A stretch of 64,000 nucleotides of DNA from Fictibacillus macauensis ZFHKF-1 (GCF_000269865.1 NZ_AKKV01000021.1:124001-188000), one strand, 5' to 3'; shown: positions 1-8,424, counted from the first letter of the stretch. Notes: a model not told the origin generated them from the sequence alone. Made by a program: numbers and translations.

Positions 1-273
1 GGTAACTTGAAAGCGACGACGCATGTACTTGCTTATTTCTTGACGCAACTCTAGTAGTCCAGCATTTGCCGTATACGCTGTATATCCACGCTCTAAAGAG
101 TGATAACTCGCTTCAATAAACGTCCATGGAGTTACAAAATCAGGCTCCCCAACTCCGAGTGAGATTACATCCTCCATCGAAGATGCTAAATCAAAAAAAC
201 GACGAATGCCTGATGGCTTAATGGCTTGTACATGCTGAGACAAGTAGTTTTTCTTTTCTTTTACAGAAATCAT
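1..273 (-). CDS. PLP-dependent aminotransferase, N-terminal part (runs off window)
   Basis: Only the first 91 codons are inside the window. They contain a family-typical opening (VISLGVGEPDFVTPW, then a YTANAGLLELR segment), which fits fold-type I class I/II aminotransferases such as B. subtilis PatA/YugH. The ATG at 273 overlaps the TGA of the upstream Lrp-type regulator (ATGA), so the two are translationally coupled. A regulator-aminotransferase pair of this kind is known as yugG-yugH in B. subtilis. The substrate cannot be told from this fragment. Confidence 0.85.
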   Translation of the reverse strand, partial: MISVKEKKNYLSQHVQAIKPSGIRRFFDLASSMEDVISLGVGEPDFVTPWTFIEASYHSLERGYTAYTANAGLLELRQEISKYMRRRFQVT

Positions 274-770
274 GGTGTCACCATCATGCGTTTGTCTTCT
301 TCTTGATCTGAGAACACCAATCCATCATGCTTGTATTTTTTAAGTACAAAATGCGTTGTTGTACTAATCACCGAATCAATCGTTGATAACTTTTCAGAAA
401 CGAACTGAGCCACTTCAGCCATCGTTTTTCCTTCAATGGATACTGACAAATCGTAAACACCTGACATGAGATAAACCGCCTTCACTTCAGGAAACCGATA
501 AATACGTTCCGCTACTTTATCAAAACCGACACCGCGTTTTGGCGTTACCTTCACATCGATCATAGCTGTCACCGCTGCTTCATCTGCATCTTTTGCCCAA
601 TTTATAATGGCAGAATAGCCCAATATGATGTTCTCTTTCTCTAACTTTTTAAGCATTTGTGACGTTTCTTCTTGCGTTATATTCATTAAGTTTGAAATGG
701 TTGAAATATCTAAACGACCATTTTTTTCAATTAATTGTAGAAGTTCGCGTTGTTTCGCGTCCACATTCAT
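270..770 (-). CDS. Lrp/AsnC family transcriptional regulator (YugG-like)
   Basis: The 166-residue protein has an N-terminal helix-turn-helix (about residues 5-60, NGRLDISTISNLMNITQEE) and a C-terminal RAM/ligand-binding ferredoxin-like fold (about 70-150, with VKAVYLMSGVYDLSV). This is the size and layout of Lrp/AsnC regulators. The start at 770 is chosen because AAAGAGAGTG precedes that ATG; a longer open frame to 845 begins with a hydrophobic stretch foreign to the family. It overlaps the aminotransferase by 4 nt, so it probably controls that gene in response to an amino acid. Confidence 0.85.
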   Translation of the reverse strand: MNVDAKQRELLQLIEKNGRLDISTISNLMNITQEETSQMLKKLEKENIILGYSAIINWAKDADEAAVTAMIDVKVTPKRGVGFDKVAERIYRFPEVKAVYLMSGVYDLSVSIEGKTMAEVAQFVSEKLSTIDSVISTTTHFVLKKYKHDGLVFSDQEEDKRMMVTP

Positions 771-970
771 CACTCTCTTTTTATAGAATATGGAGAATAT
801 TATAACAAACCATAAATAAAAGCCAATGAATTTTGTAAAAATCACGATAATTTATGACCTAAAATATTAATTACAAAAGATTATGCATAGGGAATTCATG
901 AAAAAAGAAATTGATGAAATTGTGACTACTGAACGTACTTGTACCTACAAGTTCCGCGGCAGAGGTTATA

Positions 971-1267
971 CTTTTTATATCACCTATTTACTTTTTAAAA
1001 GAAACGGACTATACCTATGTAAAAATCGGTTTAACGAATCAAGAGTTACGTACCATTATTACGCAACAGTTACTGCTACTCTTTTTTGTTCCAATCGCTG
1101 TCGCTTTTGTTCATAGTACATTTGCCTTTATTGCGTTTCAGAGCTTTTTTAAACTTTCTATTTTCAGTGAAGTAAGCAGTGTGCTCTTAAGCTTCCTTTT
1201 GTTGCAAGTACTCTATTTTTTACTATTACGCTCTCGTTACTTACAAAACATACTTCGTGCACTATAA
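971..1267 (+). pseudogene. C-terminal remnant of a BceB/FtsX-type ABC permease
   Basis: One frame encodes about 98 residues ending in TAA at 1267. It includes YVKIGLTNQELRTIITQQL, then FFVPIAVAFVHSTFAF, then LLLQVLYFLLLRSRYLQNIL. This matches the last two membrane segments of bacitracin-exporter-type (BceB) FtsX permeases. No start codon, N-terminal domain or partner ATPase lies upstream, and the neighbour is unrelated, so it is a truncated remnant. An overlapping open frame at 883-1116 in another register is not the coding frame. Confidence 0.6.
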
Positions 1268-1283
1268 AATCTACATTATACGA

Positions 1284-1326
1284 AAAAATCCACGACTACT
1301 CAGAAGGAGTCGTGGATTTCTTTTTT
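1284..1326 (-). terminator. Intrinsic terminator of gntP-like gene
   Basis: The arms AAATCCACGACT and AGTCGTGGATTT form a 12-bp stem with U-rich tails on both strands. It lies right after the permease stop codon and also faces the permease remnant on the other strand. Confidence 0.8.
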
Positions 1327-2650
1327 ATAAAACTGCGCTTAGTAACATCGCGCCACCAAAGGCGATAAAAGAGAGCAATGTTTCAAGCACCGTCCACGTT
1401 TGGAACGTTTCTTTGACACTTAAACCGAGGTATTCTTTCACCATCCAAAAACCCGCATCATTTACATGAGAAAACATTAACGATCCTGCACCGGTTACAA
1501 TGACGAGCAATTCAACGTTAACACCGCTCATATTTTCTATAATCGGCGAGATAATGCCGGCCGCTGTCGTAAGGGCAACGGTTGCAGAACCCGTCGCAAT
1601 CCGAATAAGACCAGCAATAATAAAGGCGAGTACGAGTGGAGATAGCGCTAAATGTTGAGACATTTCACCGATTGATTTGCCCACACCACTATCTATTAAA
1701 ATTTGTTTAAATCCGCCGCCAGCACCAATAATCAAAATAATGGAACCAACCGGCAGTAGGCTTTCTTCTGATAATTTCTTTAACTGATTTCTTCCCATAC
1801 CTTGAGCCATTCCGAGAAAATAAAAAGCAACAAAAACACCAATTAACAAGGCAATTAACGGGCTTCCAATAAAGGACATTACTTCTTTTACTGTCGATGA
1901 AACGCCTAAATAAGGGGCAAGTGTCGCAACAACCATCAAAATAACAGGAAGTAAAATAATAAAGAAGGAAAGACCAACAGATGGGAGTTGCTTCGATTTC
2001 TCCTCACCACTAATTAATCCTGGTTCTCCCTTAGGCACAACTCGCTTATTGATCCATCGCGCAAAGACAGGCCCCGCAATGATCGAAGCTGGTATCGCGA
2101 TGACTAATGAATACAACAATACTTTTCCTAAATCAGCATTATAAATTTTAATAGCCGTTAACGCACCTGGATGCGGAGGCACAAGACCATGAACAATGGA
2201 TAACCCAGCAATAACCGGTAAAGCAATTAATAATAGATTTTGTTTTGACGTTTTATGAATAGAAATAACGAGTGGTAATACAATTAAGATTCCGACTTCA
2301 AAGAATACCGGAATTCCAATGACGAAACCAGATAGCAGCATCGCCCAAGGCAATAGCTTCACTCCGAGCTTGTTGACAAAGAACTGAGCTACCTGTTCAC
2401 CTGCGCCAGAAGTTGCCATCATTTTTCCAAGAATCGTACCGAGAGCAAGAATGCCTACTAAATGACCAAGAACGCTACCAACACCTGTTTCGTAGGCGCT
2501 TACAATTTGATTAAGAGAAAGTCCGGTGACAATCGCCAGAAATAAACTTGCAATGACTAAACTAATAAAAGCATGCCATTTGAATACAGAAACTCCTATG
2601 ATGACGATTACAATTGATAATAGTGTCATAAGAAGTAAATAAGTTGTCAT
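1325..2650 (-). CDS. gntP: Gluconate:H+ symporter family permease (GntP type)
   Basis: The 441-residue, very hydrophobic protein has about 12 predicted membrane segments and GntP-family motifs such as HGLVPPHPGA and IPVFFEVGILIVLPL. Its length matches GntP/GntT permeases, which import gluconate or related sugar acids. The ATG at 2650 is preceded by AAAGGTGG at a good distance. No gluconate kinase or GntR regulator is adjacent, so the substrate is inferred from family only. A weak catabolite-response-like site (TGTAAGCATTTTC) sits on the minus strand at about 2727-2740. Element A separates it from the upstream nat gene. Confidence 0.8.
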   Translation of the reverse strand: MTTYLLLMTLLSIVIVIIGVSVFKWHAFISLVIASLFLAIVTGLSLNQIVSAYETGVGSVLGHLVGILALGTILGKMMATSGAGEQVAQFFVNKLGVKLLPWAMLLSGFVIGIPVFFEVGILIVLPLVISIHKTSKQNLLLIALPVIAGLSIVHGLVPPHPGALTAIKIYNADLGKVLLYSLVIAIPASIIAGPVFARWINKRVVPKGEPGLISGEEKSKQLPSVGLSFFIILLPVILMVVATLAPYLGVSSTVKEVMSFIGSPLIALLIGVFVAFYFLGMAQGMGRNQLKKLSEESLLPVGSIILIIGAGGGFKQILIDSGVGKSIGEMSQHLALSPLVLAFIIAGLIRIATGSATVALTTAAGIISPIIENMSGVNVELLVIVTGAGSLMFSHVNDAGFWMVKEYLGLSVKETFQTWTVLETLLSFIAFGGAMLLSAVL

Positions 2651-2978
2651 AAAAAATCCACCTTTCAAGCAACGTATCACCGCGGAACATCGCTATAAAT
2701 CCTTATCTATCGTAACAAATAATAAAAGAAAATGCTTACAATATGCTTTAGCAGATTAAATAAGGAAAATACCAGGACACAATACTTCCTCTGTTTCGTG
2801 GTGCATGTGGGGATTGAACCTGGTTTGTGCGCCAACCGAGAACTCTTGTGCGCTTTACGCTTTTCGCCATTATTGAAGAGCTTTTACGCTATTTCTTCTC
2901 ATTTTTAAGCACATATACGAGATGATCTCTTCATTTTCTCTCTTTTTCATCCCTTACCTACGTTGTTGGAGGCAATTT

Positions 2979-3293
2979 ACCTGGTCTGCGCGCGAATCAA
3001 GGGCTCCTGCGCGCGAACAAACCTGGTCTGCGCGCGAACGGACCTGGTCTGCGCGCGAATCGAAGGCTCATGCGCGCGAACGAACCTGGTCTGCGCGCGA
3101 ATCGAAGGCTCTTGCGCGCGAACGAACCTGGTCTGCGCGCGAATCAAAGGCTCCTGCGCGCGAACGAACCTGGTCTGCGCGCGAATCGGAGGCTCCTGCG
3201 CGCGAACGAACCTGGTCTGCGCGCGAATTGGGGGCTCCTGCGCGCGAACAAACCTGGTCTGCGCGCGAATCGGGGGCTCCTGCGTGCGAACGG
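2979..3293 (+). repeat. GC-rich 21/42-bp tandem array (15 half-units)
   Basis: Fifteen 21-bp units fill exactly 315 bp. Two types alternate, a (ACCTGGTCTGCGCGCGAATCG-like) and b (GGGCTCCTGCGCGCGAACGA-like), giving a 42-bp higher-order unit. One b unit is missing near 3042, so two a units stand together. Each half carries the GCGCGCGAA core, far more GC-rich than the surrounding DNA. Confidence 0.95.
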
Positions 3294-3403
3294 ACTGCCC
3301 ACTCGCGTTTACAGAAGAGTTTGCTCTCTGCTCTAATTTTTGGTGCATTCGATGGCTGCTCATATACGCAAGAGAATCTAACATCAAACGAACGAGCGAC
3401 ATG

Positions 3404-3447
3404 AAAAAATGGCTTGATCACCGAAACGGATGATGAAGCCATTTTTT
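3404..3447 (-). terminator. Element-A hairpin acting as terminator of nat
   Basis: AAAAAATGGCTT and AAGCCATTTTTT close a long stem with A/T tracts on both sides, so it can terminate in either direction. It lies about 40 nt past the nat stop codon inside element A. Confidence 0.75.
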
Positions 3448-3485
3448 ATGTGCTAAGGCGATTGATGTCCCAGCCTCTTTTTATA

Positions 3486-4247
3486 TTAAAAATAGTTTTT
3501 TTTCAATTGCTGAAAGCGTTGCTCATCAATTGATTCTTTATGAAGCTTGCCATCGTACCATTCGGTCCACGATGTAGCGGTTAACGTTCGGCTTCCATGT
3601 GGTGTTAGTTTTGTGAAAAGCAAGCCTTTATTAAAGGGTGATTGCTCATCTTGTCTTATGATGCGTTGAATATCGTTTAACACTGCTTGCTCATTATGAA
3701 GAGGTTCCGTTGAAAAAGCATAACCCGTCTGCCACTCCGTATGTTTATTGTTAACAATCATTTCTAATACATGATTTCCAAAAGGTGTCATTTCACGTCT
3801 AATTCGGAATTGACCATTCGCTGACTGCACAATCTCTCCGTTTAAAGGAACGGGCACTAGAGGAAGGTTACCACCAAATCCTGTGTCTACTAAGTAATCT
3901 TTACCCTCATGGTGCAGTAAAATTGCAACATGCGTTCCACCTAGGTCCGTAAAGGCTTGTTGCTCGGGGTTAAATACCTCGCCGCGAATAAGGCGGACAT
4001 GAAACCCATTTTCTTGAAGAAAATAGTATAGCAGGCTATTTAGTTCGTAGCACAAGCCACCCTCATTGCGTTGTAATAGTTTTTCAACTATTGACTCTTT
4101 CGTAATAGCCTGACAACGCTGTTCAATAATAGCTGCATTTTCAAAGGAAAACGTATACGCAATCGTCGGCAAAAGTTCCTTTATGTCTTCAAACGTTAGT
4201 TGTTTCTCATGAAGATTGATTTTACTTCGGAATCTTTCATCTAACAT
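3486..4247 (-). CDS. nat: Arylamine N-acetyltransferase
   Basis: The 253-residue protein is an acetyl-CoA-dependent arylamine N-acetyltransferase. The catalytic triad is visible as Cys66 (NEGGLCYELN), His106 (GGTHVAIL) and Asp121 (VDTGFGG). Length is normal for bacterial NATs (250-280). The ATG at 4247 follows GAGGTGA at correct spacing, so an 11-codon upstream extension is rejected. Likely roles are detoxification of aromatic amines or hydrazines. The GNAT gene 57 nt upstream is on the same strand and may be cotranscribed. Its 3' end abuts element A. Confidence 0.9.
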   Translation of the reverse strand: MLDERFRSKINLHEKQLTFEDIKELLPTIAYTFSFENAAIIEQRCQAITKESIVEKLLQRNEGGLCYELNSLLYYFLQENGFHVRLIRGEVFNPEQQAFTDLGGTHVAILLHHEGKDYLVDTGFGGNLPLVPVPLNGEIVQSANGQFRIRREMTPFGNHVLEMIVNNKHTEWQTGYAFSTEPLHNEQAVLNDIQRIIRQDEQSPFNKGLLFTKLTPHGSRTLTATSWTEWYDGKLHKESIDEQRFQQLKKNYF

Positions 4248-4304
4248 AATAGTCACCTCTTCCTCATCATACCTCGCCATACTTTTTAAAGAAAAGGAAC
4301 TTGC

Positions 4305-4805
4305 TTATAAATCTAACGCCATTAAATCTTCATCATAATAACAATCATCAACCTTTAATGCTTTTTGCTCTACTCCATACGTTTGAAACCCTTGGCTTTC
4401 ATATAATCGTTTTGCTCGTACATTGCTGGATACGACCATAAGTAATAACCTCATAAAGCCCCGTTCTTTTCCTTTTTCAATAGCCGCTCGTAACAACGCT
4501 TGACTCGCACCCGTTCCACGGCTTTCCGGGCTAACATACATCGCTGTCACGTTCGCTTTATGCTTCATTTTTTCAAGTGGTACAGGAACGAGCGAAACCA
4601 TTCCTACAAGGCTCTCATTTATAAAGGCACCAAATGTATAGCTGTCATCTTTACTGAAACGTTGTTTTAATTTCTCAATTGGTTCCTCTTCCTTCATAGC
4701 CTCTTCGTAGGAAACGGCAAAGGCCGCTGGTGTTTGCTGAAGGGCTTCCAACCTTAGTTCCCAATAAGCGGGGGCATCTTGCTCCTGTAGTATGCGAACT
4801 TGCAT
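4305..4805 (-). CDS. GNAT family N-acetyltransferase
   Basis: The 166-residue single-domain protein has the acetyl-CoA binding signature in motif A (VSPESRGTGASQALLRAAI, Q/RxxGxG/A type) followed by the motif B strand (NVRAKRLYESQGFQTYG). This is the RimI-like GNAT fold. The ATG at 4805 is preceded by AGGAGAG. The substrate is unknown. It sits just upstream of nat on the same strand and may form a two-gene transcription unit with it. Confidence 0.85.
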   Translation of the reverse strand: MQVRILQEQDAPAYWELRLEALQQTPAAFAVSYEEAMKEEEPIEKLKQRFSKDDSYTFGAFINESLVGMVSLVPVPLEKMKHKANVTAMYVSPESRGTGASQALLRAAIEKGKERGFMRLLLMVVSSNVRAKRLYESQGFQTYGVEQKALKVDDCYYDEDLMALDL

Positions 4806-5062
4806 CGTAACTTTTCTCTCCTGTCTTACGCTTTTTCTTTTATTATCTCCTTGATCAAAACTTTTGCAATCTTTTTATGCTGTAAAACTACGGTAAAATC
4901 TCTAATGCTATTTCCCTATAAAAATGTTTAAAGACGCGTCAACGCTTCCATTCTCCTAATAAGTGATATTGTCTTTTAATGCAATCGTAAAGGTTGTTTA
5001 ATAAAAAGATTTTACAATTGTATTATAAACAAAATAAAATTTTATCTTTGGAGGCATAACTT
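4806..5062. promoter_or_regulatory. Divergent promoter region between GNAT gene and nucA
   Basis: This 257-bp AT-rich region must hold both promoters. AAAATAAAATTTT at 5031-5043 fits the AAAA-N5-TTTT half of a ComK box, and a weaker AAAAAGATTTT lies at 5004-5014. The spacing does not make a clear canonical ComK site. TTGGAGGC at 5049-5056 is the nucA ribosome binding site. Confidence 0.35.
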
Positions 5063-5497
5063 ATGAAAGTAAAAGCGTTTCTTCTTGGTGTACTAGCACT
5101 TGCTGGTGTGTTCGTTGGATTTGACTTACAGAATTCACACGGCACATCCTTTGCAGCCAAAAAAGCTGCCAATTATGATGAAAGCGTTACACTACCAATG
5201 GCAAAATATCCTGAAACAGGGAAACATATTAAGGATGCCATTGCTGCTGGTCATTCAGCTGTATGTACGATTGATCGTGGTGGGGCTGCTGACCGTCGCA
5301 AAGAATCATTAAAAGGATATCCAACTAAACCAGGTTATGATCGTGATGAATTTCCAATGGCTATGTGTAAAGAAGGTGGTAAAGGGGCGGACATCCGCTA
5401 TATTACGCCAGCTGATAATCGTGGTGCCGGATCTTATATCGGTAACCATGTAGAAAACTATCCAGATGGAACAAAAGTTTTAATTTCTGTGAAATAA
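5063..5497 (+). CDS. nucA: Secreted DNA nuclease, NucA/NucB family
   Basis: The 144-residue protein begins with a signal or anchor segment ([19 protein letters not shown]). The NucA/NucB core follows, with [21 protein letters not shown], then [11 protein letters not shown] and YPDGTKVLI. The DRDE and Asn residues of this core are the catalytic signature of B. subtilis NucA (DNA entry) and NucB (sporulation nuclease). The comJ homologue follows 30 bp downstream, so the competence DNA-entry role of nucA is the better reading. Length matches NucA. Confidence 0.9.
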   Translation: MKVKAFLLGVLALAGVFVGFDLQNSHGTSFAAKKAANYDESVTLPMAKYPETGKHIKDAIAAGHSAVCTIDRGGAADRRKESLKGYPTKPGYDRDEFPMAMCKEGGKGADIRYITPADNRGAGSYIGNHVENYPDGTKVLISVK

Positions 5498-5527
5498 GGA
5501 ATAGGCTACAAAAAGGAGTGTTCTTTC

Positions 5528-5926
5528 GTGAACAAACTACTTATTTCTTATTCTCAACTTATTATTACAAATACCGACGAAGAACATTCATCGTTTCAAT
5601 GGAGCGATGAAGATGTTAAAAGAGGTTATAGTGTGCAACGAGGCGCTGTTGCAATTGAGGCAATCAATAATGATGAAAGTGAAATTGAGGTAATCGTAGG
5701 ATCTTATCTTCCAAGTGAAAAGGCTACAGTGACATATTCACTGCCATTTCCCGTACGCGCTGACTCAATCATCGTTACAAGTCCTGGTGCTGTGACGCTT
5801 CCGTTTTCAGTACCAAAAGGAACCTATCAACTTCATGTTGAAGCTATTCCTCTCCAACAACCAACTGATGACGGGCTATTTCCTGTCCGCTATCAGCTTT
5901 ATTTTGATACCAATGGGTCTAAATAG
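5528..5926 (+). CDS. comJ: DNA-entry nuclease inhibitor ComJ (Nin)
   Basis: The 132-residue acidic protein resembles B. subtilis ComJ/Nin, the cytosolic inhibitor of NucA encoded next to it. The GTG start at 5528 follows AAGGAGTG. The protein is mostly predicted beta strand, with no signal or membrane segment. The nuclease-inhibitor gene order and 30-bp spacing match the B. subtilis nucA-nin operon, which supports the call more than any single motif. Confidence 0.8.
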   Translation: MNKLLISYSQLIITNTDEEHSSFQWSDEDVKRGYSVQRGAVAIEAINNDESEIEVIVGSYLPSEKATVTYSLPFPVRADSIIVTSPGAVTLPFSVPKGTYQLHVEAIPLQQPTDDGLFPVRYQLYFDTNGSK

Positions 5927-5929
5927 TCC

Positions 5930-5974
5930 AAGAACCAACAAATCACCTTCCTATAGGCATGTTGTTGGTTCTTT
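5930..5974 (+). terminator. Terminator after nucA-comJ
   Basis: AAGAACCAACA pairs with TGTTGGTTCTT, followed by a short U tract. It also faces the broken GNAT gene from the opposite side. Confidence 0.75.
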
Positions 5975-5982
5975 GATCGTTG

Positions 5983-6759
5983 TTATGTATTTAATTCTCC
6001 ATGTACTTCTTTAATACTTTTCCCACCTAAAAAAGCATGTCCCATTTTCAGCGTACCTACCGTTTGAAAACCATATTTTTCATACACTTTAGCGACATTT
6101 TCATTAATCGCCGTTACCCACAGTTGGGGAATGCCTCTTCTCATTATTTCAGATTGAAGATGACCGATGAGTGCACCTATTAAGCCTTTTCCACGAAAAG
6201 CTTTAATCGTCCCAACACTTTCGAGGCGCGCTTCGTTTTAATGCTGAAAGATGCAAGCTAAAGAGCATGGAATGGAGTTTTCACGCAATAAATAATAAGT
6301 AAACGCCGGATTTGTGAATTGTTTCTTAAAAACTTGCGCTACATTCGTCTCATTTCCATTCTCCCATATGTTTCGTTCTACCTCTAAAGCTTCTTGAAAA
6401 TGATCTTCTGTTACGATTTCAATTGATCTATCTGGATGTTGAATGTGCTGCTCTATTTGAGAGTTCCATACTTGCACCGGGTTACTTAGTTCCTCATAGT
6501 GAAATCCTCTTGCCAACAGCGCAGCAATCAAGGCGCTTTGCTGCTGAGTTTCATAAATATAAAATCGAGGAATTATATGCTTGGATTGGAAATACTGTAT
6601 GACTTCATCAATGACTTGCTGCTCATGAGCGTGATTAGAGTCGTAGTAATTCGGCTGCTTTTCATTACAAAAAATGGCGCCCCAAGCAGTATCTTTCCGG
6701 TTTGTAAACGTGTCTAAATAGGCAAAATCCAAGGCCAACATAGATGATAACTGTAGCAT
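5983..6759 (-). pseudogene. GNAT acetyltransferase interrupted by an in-frame TAA
   Basis: The frame from ATG 6759 (RBS AGAGGAG) encodes 173 residues and meets TAA at 6238-6240 after SLACIFQH. The same frame then continues for 84 residues (NEARLESVGTIKAFRGKGL ... VYEKYGFQTVGTL) to TAA at 5983. That second part carries the acetyl-CoA binding motif and the usual GNAT C-terminus, so the intact ancestor was a protein of about 258 residues. One nonsense change breaks it; without read-through the product lacks its acetyl-CoA site. Element B lies just upstream and supplies part of the promoter region (TATAAT at 6783-6788). Confidence 0.8.
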
Positions 6760-6800
6760 AAACATTCTCCTCTCATGAAAATTATACCATTTATAATAAA

Positions 6801-7147
6801 GCACACTATTTCCCCTGTTTTGTGGCGCATTCGCGAGCTTGGCTCTTGATTTTCTCTCTTTTTAATCCCTTGCACCTGCTTTGAGGGAGGATATATCTTG
6901 TTTGCACGGAAATCAATCTTTTCGGGATCATTGATTTGCTTGGCACGCTATTTCTAGAAAGCTCAACTCTCTCTGGCATGCTCCTGCGTTCGACACGTCT
7001 ACATGTAAAACAGCGCGTTCAAGACAGGAAACTCGAACGCCAAACAAGCGACAATGAAAATAACAAGCAACAAAAAAATGGCTTCAGCATCACAAACCGA
7101 TGATGAAGCCATTTTTTATGAGGTAGGGCTGTTTATGTCCTAGCCTC
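6801..7147 (+). repeat. Dispersed intergenic element, copy B (short, degenerate)
   Basis: The left end (GCACACTATTTCCCCTGTTTTGTGGCGCAT-like) and right end (TTTATGTCCTAGCCTC) match copies A and C, as does the AAAAAATGGCTTCAGCATC hairpin. The GC-rich tandem array is missing; only scattered remains such as TCCTGCGTTCGACACG are left. It ends 5 nt past the stop codon of the universal stress protein gene. Confidence 0.75.
7072..7117 (-). terminator. Element-B hairpin acting as terminator of usp gene
   Basis: AAAAAAATGGCTTCATCATC-type arms pair with GATGATGAAGCCATTTTTT across a short loop. It lies about 36 nt past the usp stop codon. Confidence 0.75.
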
Positions 7148-7152
7148 CTCAT

Positions 7153-7590
7153 TTATTGATTTCTAACAATCAACACATCACACTTCGCATAACGAGCGGT
7201 ATGTTCAGATACGCTTCCCATAATAAAGCGATCGACACCACTCATACCCGTCGCACCACAAATGATTAAATCAGCCTGATGTTCGCTAGCGATTGTTTTT
7301 GCTAATGTTGTTTTTGCTGAGCCAAATTCAATGACCGTTTTCACATGAGCTACGCCGTGCTGATGTGCTTCTTCTTCAAAATTTTTCAACAGCTCTTCGC
7401 CCGCATCTTTTGCTTTTTCCGCCATTTGGGTATACCAATCATAGGTTGAAAACGTTCGTGCATCTACAACATGTGCTAAGATCAGTTCTGCCTCATTTTT
7501 TTTAGCTACTCTTACTGCTTTTTCAAAAGCTAATTTGGAAGCATTAGAGCCATCCAATCCTACTAAAATATGTTTGTATGGTTGATCCAT
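7153..7590 (-). CDS. Universal stress protein (UspA family)
   Basis: The 145-residue protein starts with HILVGLDGSNASKLAFEKA and ends with the ATP-binding signature GATGMSGVDRFIMGSVSEHTA (G-2x-G-9x-G-S/T), so it is an ATP-binding-type Usp. ATG 7590 follows a GGGGGA ribosome binding site; a TTG two codons upstream is possible. A perfect TGTGA-N6-TCACA site about 150 bp upstream suggests Fnr-dependent expression, in keeping with Usp proteins that respond to oxygen limitation. Confidence 0.9.
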   Translation of the reverse strand: MDQPYKHILVGLDGSNASKLAFEKAVRVAKKNEAELILAHVVDARTFSTYDWYTQMAEKAKDAGEELLKNFEEEAHQHGVAHVKTVIEFGSAKTTLAKTIASEHQADLIICGATGMSGVDRFIMGSVSEHTARYAKCDVLIVRNQ

Positions 7591-7739
7591 GATCAATTCC
7601 CCCTTTTATTACCGTCTTGGCTATATAAAAAAGCGCAAGCGGCCTGTGGATTAAATGAAATACCTCTTTAGCCTCACCACACCTTTTCTCCTATGTCAGT
7701 GGCTACATCTATAAGATATATGAGCTTTAGAAAAAATAA

Positions 7740-7755
7740 TGTGAATTTTATCACA
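7740..7755 (-). promoter_or_regulatory. Fnr/CRP-type operator upstream of usp
   Basis: TGTGA-ATTTTA-TCACA is a perfect inverted repeat matching the Bacillus Fnr consensus TGTGA-N6-TCACA. A possible -10 (TCTTAT, about 7711-7716) would put the site close to -41.5, the classical activating position. fnr itself is at 38336-39061. Confidence 0.65.
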
Positions 7756-7763
7756 TGTACCCA

Positions 7764-7795
7764 TAAAAAAACCGTACAACAATCGTTGCACGGTA
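7764..7795 (-). terminator. Terminator of DinB-like gene
   Basis: On the minus strand ACCGTGCAAC and GTTGTACGGT form a stem followed by a run of seven U. Confidence 0.8.
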
Positions 7796-7804
7796 CTGCC
7801 TCTA

Positions 7805-8299
7805 TTAAGCCGGATAGCCCCCTCCAGGAGGCGGCCAAGCGCCAAACAAACGGCGTAGCAAAACAATTTCACCAAGATGGTATGTATTATGAGAAGCAAT
7901 GTTCCGAAGAATCCCTGCATTCGATTCTGTTGGAAAAAAGTTTACACCTTCATCTAGCGGCAAACTTTTAGCATACGAAATCGCTTGGTCTAGCCCATTC
8001 AAAAATGCCGCCAACGTGCGTTGCCATTCTTCGGAAGTTGGCGCTTTTTGTTCTGGCCAGCTTTCTGTTACACTCTTTGGTCTCTCTGGTTGCTTCCCTT
8101 CTAAGTACTGTAATAAAAATGTTTGCCAATAGTTCATATGCCAAACTAGTTGGTAAATTGTATAAGGAACGCCTTCTATTTCTTTCCCTACAAGTGCTTC
8201 GTCCAGATCAGATAAGGCTCGGGCAATGGGAAGATGTCCTCTCTCACCAACTAACGATTTTACGAGTGCCTCTGAAAAAGCTTGATTGGCTTCAGTCAT
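7805..8299 (-). CDS. DinB-like metal-binding protein
   Basis: The 164-residue protein has the four-helix DinB/YfiT fold signature: a first histidine in YQLVWHMNYWQ and a second pair in IASHNTYHLGEIV. These three residues bind a divalent metal in the family. ATG 8299 has a GGAGG ribosome binding site. Family members include damage-inducible proteins and bacillithiol or mycothiol S-transferases; the specific reaction cannot be told here. A second DinB-like gene is at 21549-22025. Confidence 0.75.
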   Translation of the reverse strand: MTEANQAFSEALVKSLVGERGHLPIARALSDLDEALVGKEIEGVPYTIYQLVWHMNYWQTFLLQYLEGKQPERPKSVTESWPEQKAPTSEEWQRTLAAFLNGLDQAISYAKSLPLDEGVNFFPTESNAGILRNIASHNTYHLGEIVLLRRLFGAWPPPGGGYPA

Positions 8300-8424
8300 G
8301 ATTAAACCTCCTATTTTCACAATTACTTGCTATTATTTCCAATTTTCTTGCAACACAATCTCTGTGTTAAAGCTGTGTTTCATATTTTACCTTACTTCAA
8401 TTAAAAGTAAAAATAATTGAAGCC

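Larger units (their letters stand above)
2775..3477 (+). repeat. Dispersed intergenic element, copy A (about 703 bp)
   Basis: This block recurs inverted at 61442-62148 (copy C) and in short form at 6801-7147 (copy B). Order: left end GGACACAATACTTCCTCTG; a unique part with a segment around TTGAAGAGCTTTTACGC; the 21-bp tandem array at 2979-3293; a conserved GAACGAGCGACATG; a long hairpin at 3404-3447; and right end GATGTCCCAGCCTC. The ends share a short imperfect inverted GGGACA-type motif. The right end lies 8 nt beyond the nat stop codon. No transposase or credible protein is encoded. All frames through the array stay open because 42 bp is a multiple of three and the unit lacks stops. Confidence 0.85.

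Noticed and set aside
883-1116. 77-codon ORF
   Set aside because: The register does not match the permease-like frame that runs through 971-1267, and no supporting homology is seen.
2979-3293. CRISPR array
   Set aside because: The 21-bp units are directly adjacent with no variable spacers, and no cas genes are near.
2922-3442. Several long overlapping ORFs on both strands with 14-residue repeats (such as ARESKAPARE or ARTNLVCARI)
   Set aside because: They are products of a stop-free 42-bp DNA repeat, open in many frames at once, without good ribosome binding sites. The same repeats at 61538-61954 behave likewise.
5004-5043. Canonical ComK binding site before nucA
   Set aside because: Only one clear AAAA-N5-TTTT box is present, and its spacing to a second box and to the start codon is not canonical, so it is listed only as a possibility.
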